Below, piece after piece: positions 59,001-64,000 of a stretch of 64,000 nt of DNA (position 1 is its first letter; each line of letters opens with the position of its first letter). The stretch is from positions 48,396,346 through 48,460,345 of the forward strand of contig CM034533.1 in NCBI GenBank assembly GCA_020002185.1, written 5' to 3'. The notes under the pieces were generated by a model. The model did not search any database and had not been told where the DNA came from. It was given only the letters and a program-made list of their open reading frames with translations. The stretch is from Paraescarpia echinospica (taxonomy: Eukaryota > Annelida > Polychaeta > Sabellida > Siboglinidae). The translations under genes were made by a program, and so were the position numbers.

Positions 59001-59015
59001 GACATATATGTTTAT

Positions 59016-59046
<31 letters not shown>
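58926..59046. repeat. CT and TA microsatellites
   Basis: (CT)n from about 58930 to 58976, followed by (TA)n tracts at 58977-59000 and 59020-59046, with an inverted ACATATATGT-type motif around them (CATATATGTCTC and GACATATATG) that could form a hairpin. Confidence 0.95.
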
Positions 59047-59052
<6 letters not shown>

Positions 59053-59262
59053 GTGCATAACTACGCCAATAGCCGAAGTGTGCACTTCTTCGTTTTCATT
59101 TTATAACCAAAACTGTCGGCTTAAATACAACGTTTTGCGTTGAGACATGGCCGTGTGGGAAACTCCCAAATGCAATACGCAAACGAGACTGCAACTGTAG
59201 GAGCCAATATCTCTCACCAGCTGCGGGTCGTGAGAAATGTGGACTGTGCAGTGTCGTAAGTG

Positions 59263-60340
59263 GTCATGCCCCAGTTAGACTTCCTCTTTCGTTACAGGAT
59301 AATTACAAAATTAAATATTGCACAGTGTTTGAGATAGGAGTGTTTCTAAAATATGCTAATTTCAATGTTTTTCTTCAAAATCACCATGTCTATTTTGGGT
59401 CATGCCCCAGTTAAACTTCCTCTTTCGTTACAGGATGAATTACAAAATAAAATATCGCAGTGTTTGAGATAGGAGTGCCTCTAAAATATGCTAATTTCAA
59501 TGTTTTTCTCCAAAATTACCATGTCTTTTTTGGGTCATAGCCCAGTTAAACTTCCTCTTTCGTTACAGGATGAATTACAAAATAAAATATTGCACAGTGT
59601 TTGAGATAGGAGTGCCTCTAAAATATGCTAGTTACAATGTTTTTCTCCAAAATCATCATGCCATTTAAAAAAAAAATAATTCACGTGCTCTGACATAAGC
59701 TCATCTGAGTAGGCAAATTTTAAGGTGTGATTATAGAAACTGTTGACAGTAAAATGGTGCATTTTTAGCTGTTTTTACTAAGTGGGTGGATATTTGGCAG
59801 CAATTTGGCTATTTGACCCTTTAGCCGGAGTATTGCCTGCACAAATTTTGTAAATATTGATGTCTATTTTGTGTCAAGCCCCAGTTACACTTCCTCTTTC
59901 GTTACAGGATGAATGACAAAATTATATATCGCACAGTGTTTTAGATAGGAGTACCTCTAACATAGGCTAATTTCAATGTTTTTCTCCAAAATTACCATGT
60001 CTGTTTTGGGTCATGCCCAGTTAAACATCCTCTTTCGTTACAGGATGAATTGCAAAATAAAATATTGCACAGTGTTTGAGATAGGAGTGCCTCTAAATAT
60101 GCTAGTTACAATGTTTTTCTCCAAAATCATCATGCCATTTTTATATACAATTCACATGCTCTGTCATAAGCTCATCTGAGTAGGCAAATTTCAAGGTGTG
60201 ATTGTAGAAACTGTTGACCGTAAAATGGTGCATTTTTAGCTGATTTTACTAAGTGGGTGGATATTTGGCAGCAATTTGGCTAATTGACCCTTTAGCTGGA
60301 GTATTGCCTGCACCCATTCGTAAATATTGACGGGTGTCAT
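59263..60340. repeat. Nested tandem duplications, ~135 and ~474 bases
   Basis: A segment starting CAGTTAAACTTCCTCTTTCG recurs at about 59270, 59408, 59541, 59881 and 60018. Superimposed is a larger duplication: the block including TAAGCTCATCTGAGTAGGCA is present at about 59697 and again 474 bases later. No coding similarity. Confidence 0.9.
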
Positions 60341-63300
60341 TCATACAGGCATTTCACGAGCTAGAAATATCTCGTTTTGACCAAACTCGATTAGCATGTC
60401 ATTGAGATGATGTTAACAGCAGGTAAGAAGCTTCAGAATCGTTGTAGGTCACGTTTTCTTATAATCATGCAAAACGCTAATATGGCAACCAACGGGAAAA
60501 CTAACTGTAGACTGACCCCCGTAACGCGCATGTGCAAGACGAAAACTAAACTTGAAGACGGTCCTTTGATTAGTAACGCATAATTACCAACAAAACAACA
60601 TGAGTAATATTTTTTTCTAAAATAGCATGAGGTCATACACTTGAAGAGTGCGAAAAACAGTTAAAAACAAATCGAAAGTTAAACATCAAAGTGATTTCGA
60701 CACGTTTGTCCTGACGTGATGTTTTTGCATTTTAATTATGTTTTTGTATTATTTATTTTAAAGCAATGACTAATTGTGTTTGTTATCTGTTAGTTTTCTG
60801 TACAGCACATTGATGGATATGGCGCTGCATATAAACAAAATATACATATTATACTAGATAAATACCCACTTTAGTCAGTACAGCTGTATACACTTATTTG
60901 TTCGATACTTTATTTCACATAACGTAACTTATTTCTTTACAAAGGTATAGTTTATATTACATATTATATTTGTATTCTGTCGTAAATTGTTATGATAATG
61001 ATTATGTTTTACCAATGATGTATTTTAATATGGACAGGCTTTTTTGATCTGGATACACGGCGTTATACAATTAGCAGTTTATTATTAGTATGTGTGAGTG
61101 TGTGCGTGTGTGTGTGTGTGTGCGTGTGCGTGTGCGTGCGTGTGTGTGTATAGGCTTACTCTCTTAAATCGCAATAATATATATCTATTTTTTTTACATA
61201 AATCTGAGGAAACCTTCGTGTGAAGAATCAATATGCTAAATTACTAATTATTTAGTTTTATCATCGGTTGAGAACAAATAAATTGTTAAAAAGTTGTCTT
61301 AATTGTGAAATAATTAACATTATCTAACACAAATAAACATTGTTCGTATTCAATTGAAAGGTGTAATAGTGCTGATATTTTTCAGTTCACAATAATTAGT
61401 GTTGTCAACATTAACTTGTTATAACCCCTATGTGTTAGCTATAATAATTATAATAATATGAATTCGATAGCAACACATACCGTACTAAATTAAAACCAAA
61501 CAGGCCATTACATCAATACAATACATCATTCAGACGTAGTTTAACAAATCTGCTCATTAATCGAGTAAGCCACGCTATGGTAAGGATGTGAACAAACGGA
61601 ACACTTCGGGAATAATACATATTTATTTTCAACTTTAACGACTTGTAATAACCGCCCATTGATGCTGCAGCCTCAATGGTCTCGGGCGATTTTATTCGTG
61701 TGCTTTCGTTTCGACGCGAGATTCTGTTGCACCGCTGTATTGTAATTTGTTCTCAAACCTAAAACTTGCACTGAATGGTGGCACCAACCAGGTTTATTAA
61801 GACTGTAGCTGCCAATTTAACATACACTTTCACCGAAGCAGTCAAACGAGACAACGTCCAATGCCCTGGACGGTGCACGAATTGGACGGTGCATGAATTT
61901 AGGACGTGCCGCTATAAAATGGATACACAGTCAAAAATGTTCATCGACATCCCTAGCTGCAGTAAGGTCGATAATTGTCCCTAGGCTTCAGGAGCCCGGC
62001 ATTGGTTGTAAGTTAGTGAAGCCTTCCCTCGGACCAACTGCAACTAAAAAGGTACAAGTTGCGTCGTGTCGTGTCGTGAGGTGTGCATACTTTACTTTAC
62101 TTTAGTCTTTAGACTTAGTGACATGTTAGTCTTTAGTTTAGCCTTAGGCTTAGGTAAGTTTAGGGAAATGTGAGAAATACACACCCCGCGAGTGCTGTCA
62201 ATGAGCGTATCTTGAATCATTGTTGCTAGTCCTATAACTGCAATACTTGTTAACCATGCTGGACACTCAGTGTTGTACCGGCGACAGCGAATACATGAAT
62301 ATAATAGCATTTATCGCCAATGATCCAACATGTAAACAATGCTGAAACGTCAATGTTTGCCCGACTTTTCCGGTTTTTGTTCGCGCACGCTCAAAAGCAC
62401 CGCACGTCATGTAATATATTTAGCGGTACGCCTTAATGCCGGTGTCCCGGTGTACTGGTCTGGATGGAGGTTCCGGTCTGAGAGTAAGTTCCGGTTCCGT
62501 TTTGTATTTTTTGCGCATGCTTGCGCAAGCGCAGTACATCAAAATCGACCTGTGAGCAACGTGACCTCAGGTGACCGATTAACTTTGACCCCGTGCCAGA
62601 AGTATGCGGCGACTGAGTTACATCGCTGTGAGCAACGTGACCTCAGGTGACCGATCAACTTTGACCCTTGCTCGACGCACTCGGTGACTGAGATATACAA
62701 TTAATCATTTTTCGTTTGCTGTAGCGACCGTTACTCCACCGACCTATTTGCCCCCTACGTTGCTGAACAGGATCGTACATCTGCGTGTGACCACTGTCTA
62801 CACTACAGGCACATTAGTTAGTATCAGCTAGTTCACATATCTTTTGTTGAGAAAATACATGTGATGCAGCGGGAGAAAATTGGAGACGAGTACCGACGGT
62901 ACATGACTTGCATAAGGCATTACCTAGTCACCAAAAAAAAAATACTTGGTGTGTGAAAAGCGAATGCGCAATGCTGTCTTGAAAGCTACGCAGCATGGCA
63001 AATATCAAGTAGACTGTGAGTAGACATTCCAGCCCCAGGGCCAGGCTAATAGTCTGTAGCCTAGCGTATAGTATACTATGCCATAAGCGAGTCTATTAAT
63101 ATGGGTCTCTTAAATGATATAGGTGTCAAAATAGGGGCCTATGTTTTTGACAGAAGTATAATTATGAAACGATGGTTGGACGCAATGACGTGGCTATTAA
63201 CACAGCTGCTCTGCAGGCCCACCGTTTATTACCTAGAATGGTTATTATTCTTATCTTTCTGTGGGTTGTACCTCTTGATTTCCTGAACCATAAATAAATA

Positions 63301-63440
63301 TTCCTTTGACAAAACAGACACCCATGGCAGTCATTACAGGTTGGTGGTTATTTTCTGGCAAATATTAATAAAAATTGCACTCAACCTAAGATGTCAAATG
63401 ACTTCAGTCTTATATGACCAAATGTAGGTATGTCAACATC
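60341..63440. other. Upstream intergenic region, no gene recognised
   Basis: Scanned on both strands for DUOXA and for paired splice sites with coding similarity; nothing convincing. Contains a GT microsatellite at about 61090-61150 and a direct repeat (GAGCAACGTGACCTCAGGTG) at about 62553 and 62629. Confidence 0.5.
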
Positions 63441-63459
63441 CTCTGGGGGGCAGCACCGC

Positions 63460-63564
63460 TCAGCGTCGGTTTAACGCGTTCCAGAAATGGCGCAGGTCTT
63501 TTGCTGCGCAGTCGATCTGCTGGATCACATGGTCTCGGAAAACGTCGTGGATCTCGATATGCAT
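63460..63564 (-). CDS. Weak candidate coding fragment, 34 aa
   Basis: A minus-strand frame from ATG to TGA encodes MHIEIHDVFRDHVIQQIDCA then AKDLRHFWNALNRR. Its composition is more coding-like than the A/T-rich surroundings and no stop lies just upstream in frame. I do not recognise the family; it could be the last exon of an upstream gene or a transposon remnant. Confidence 0.2.
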   Translation of the reverse strand: MHIEIHDVFRDHVIQQIDCAAKDLRHFWNALNRR

Positions 63565-64000
63565 ACTAATTTTGTTTACTGTTGACATTTATATCGACCA
63601 ATGAATGCCATCAGAAGATGCTCGGCGGGTAAAATTTGTTACATTGTATTCGGCCGGGCAATATTAAGGTTGGTGAACTTTGCGTTGTGTTTACTTACAA
63701 AAATATTAATATATTTTAGCGTGTATCTTAAAAATGCTTAGGTGTCTTTGTGAAACTAGAATCCTAGCTTTCATATGGTATAACTATGAATCTTGTATAT
63801 CCATGCGGAACGCAAGGAAGACTAATCTTAGATGACCGGTAGCGTGCCAGTTTGATGCGTTTTGTATGTCGCTCGGCGCATTAGCGGCTGTTTATAATGT
63901 ATGCGCTGAGGCGCGGCGCCATTCTAACGTATACGCGATCGATATTGTAATCTGTGCCATCCCCACTTTTATCAGTTAAATGTTAGAAAGTTGTGATTGG

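Noticed and set aside
57040..64000. Head-to-head DUOXA maturation factor gene
   Set aside because: DUOXA often neighbours DUOX, but no exon with its membrane-protein sequence was found; it may lie beyond the window.

Overview
This is a eukaryotic, animal genomic window. It has long introns, spliceosomal GT-AG boundaries, several families of retrotransposons and cut-and-paste elements, and a large amount of minisatellite DNA. It is dominated by one gene on the minus strand, which I reconstructed exon by exon: a complete dual oxidase (DUOX) of 33 coding exons, from the ATG at 57013 to the stop at 8895-8897. The exon lengths sum to 4566 bases, a continuous frame of 1521 residues plus stop. The product has the family order: signal peptide, peroxidase-like ectodomain, first membrane helix, two canonical EF-hands plus a degenerate third, six-helix haem-binding oxidase core, FAD and NADPH domains, and the C-terminal ending ENF.

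The most unusual feature is that at least ten of the 32 introns carry a minisatellite built from the adjoining splice junction. Donor junctions are repeated after exons 3, 6, 19 and 25. Acceptor junctions are repeated before exons 11, 14, 28, 31, 32 and 33. In nine of the ten arrays the unit includes coding sequence from the exon edge plus the intron edge, so one true splice site is followed or preceded by roughly 9 to 33 near-copies. I recall that amphioxus minisatellites spanning exon-intron boundaries ('mirages') were described at the Adh locus. That, with the general character of the locus, makes a lancelet (Branchiostoma) my best guess for the organism, at moderate confidence.

Layout: 1-3500 holds a decayed LINE fragment and a TIR element. 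A small plus-strand gene (coding exons 3530-3586 and 4717-4938) encodes a 92-residue single-helix protein that may be NDUFA4/C15orf48-like; its candidate 3' end is tandemly duplicated (5520-6050). DUOX converges on it. From 8.9 to 57 kb lie the DUOX exons, with introns filled by junction arrays, intron-only arrays (27.9-29.85, 29.97-30.5, 31.56-32.29, 41.29-42.15 kb) and transposons. The transposons are a LINE copy containing a palindromic tRNA-like foldback (11.3-14 kb), a 4.8 kb TIR element with A/T palindromic sub-terminal arrays (15.7-20.5 kb), TTAA-flanked elements at 23.1-25.7, 26.8-27.5, 33.05-34.5 and 37.6-38.3 kb, and tRNA-derived SINEs. Upstream of DUOX (57-64 kb) I see no convincing gene: an array of strict 10-base period, CT/TA microsatellites and a segmental tandem duplication.

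DUOX makes extracellular hydrogen peroxide from cytosolic NADPH under calcium control and normally needs a DUOXA maturation factor. No DUOXA gene is visible here.
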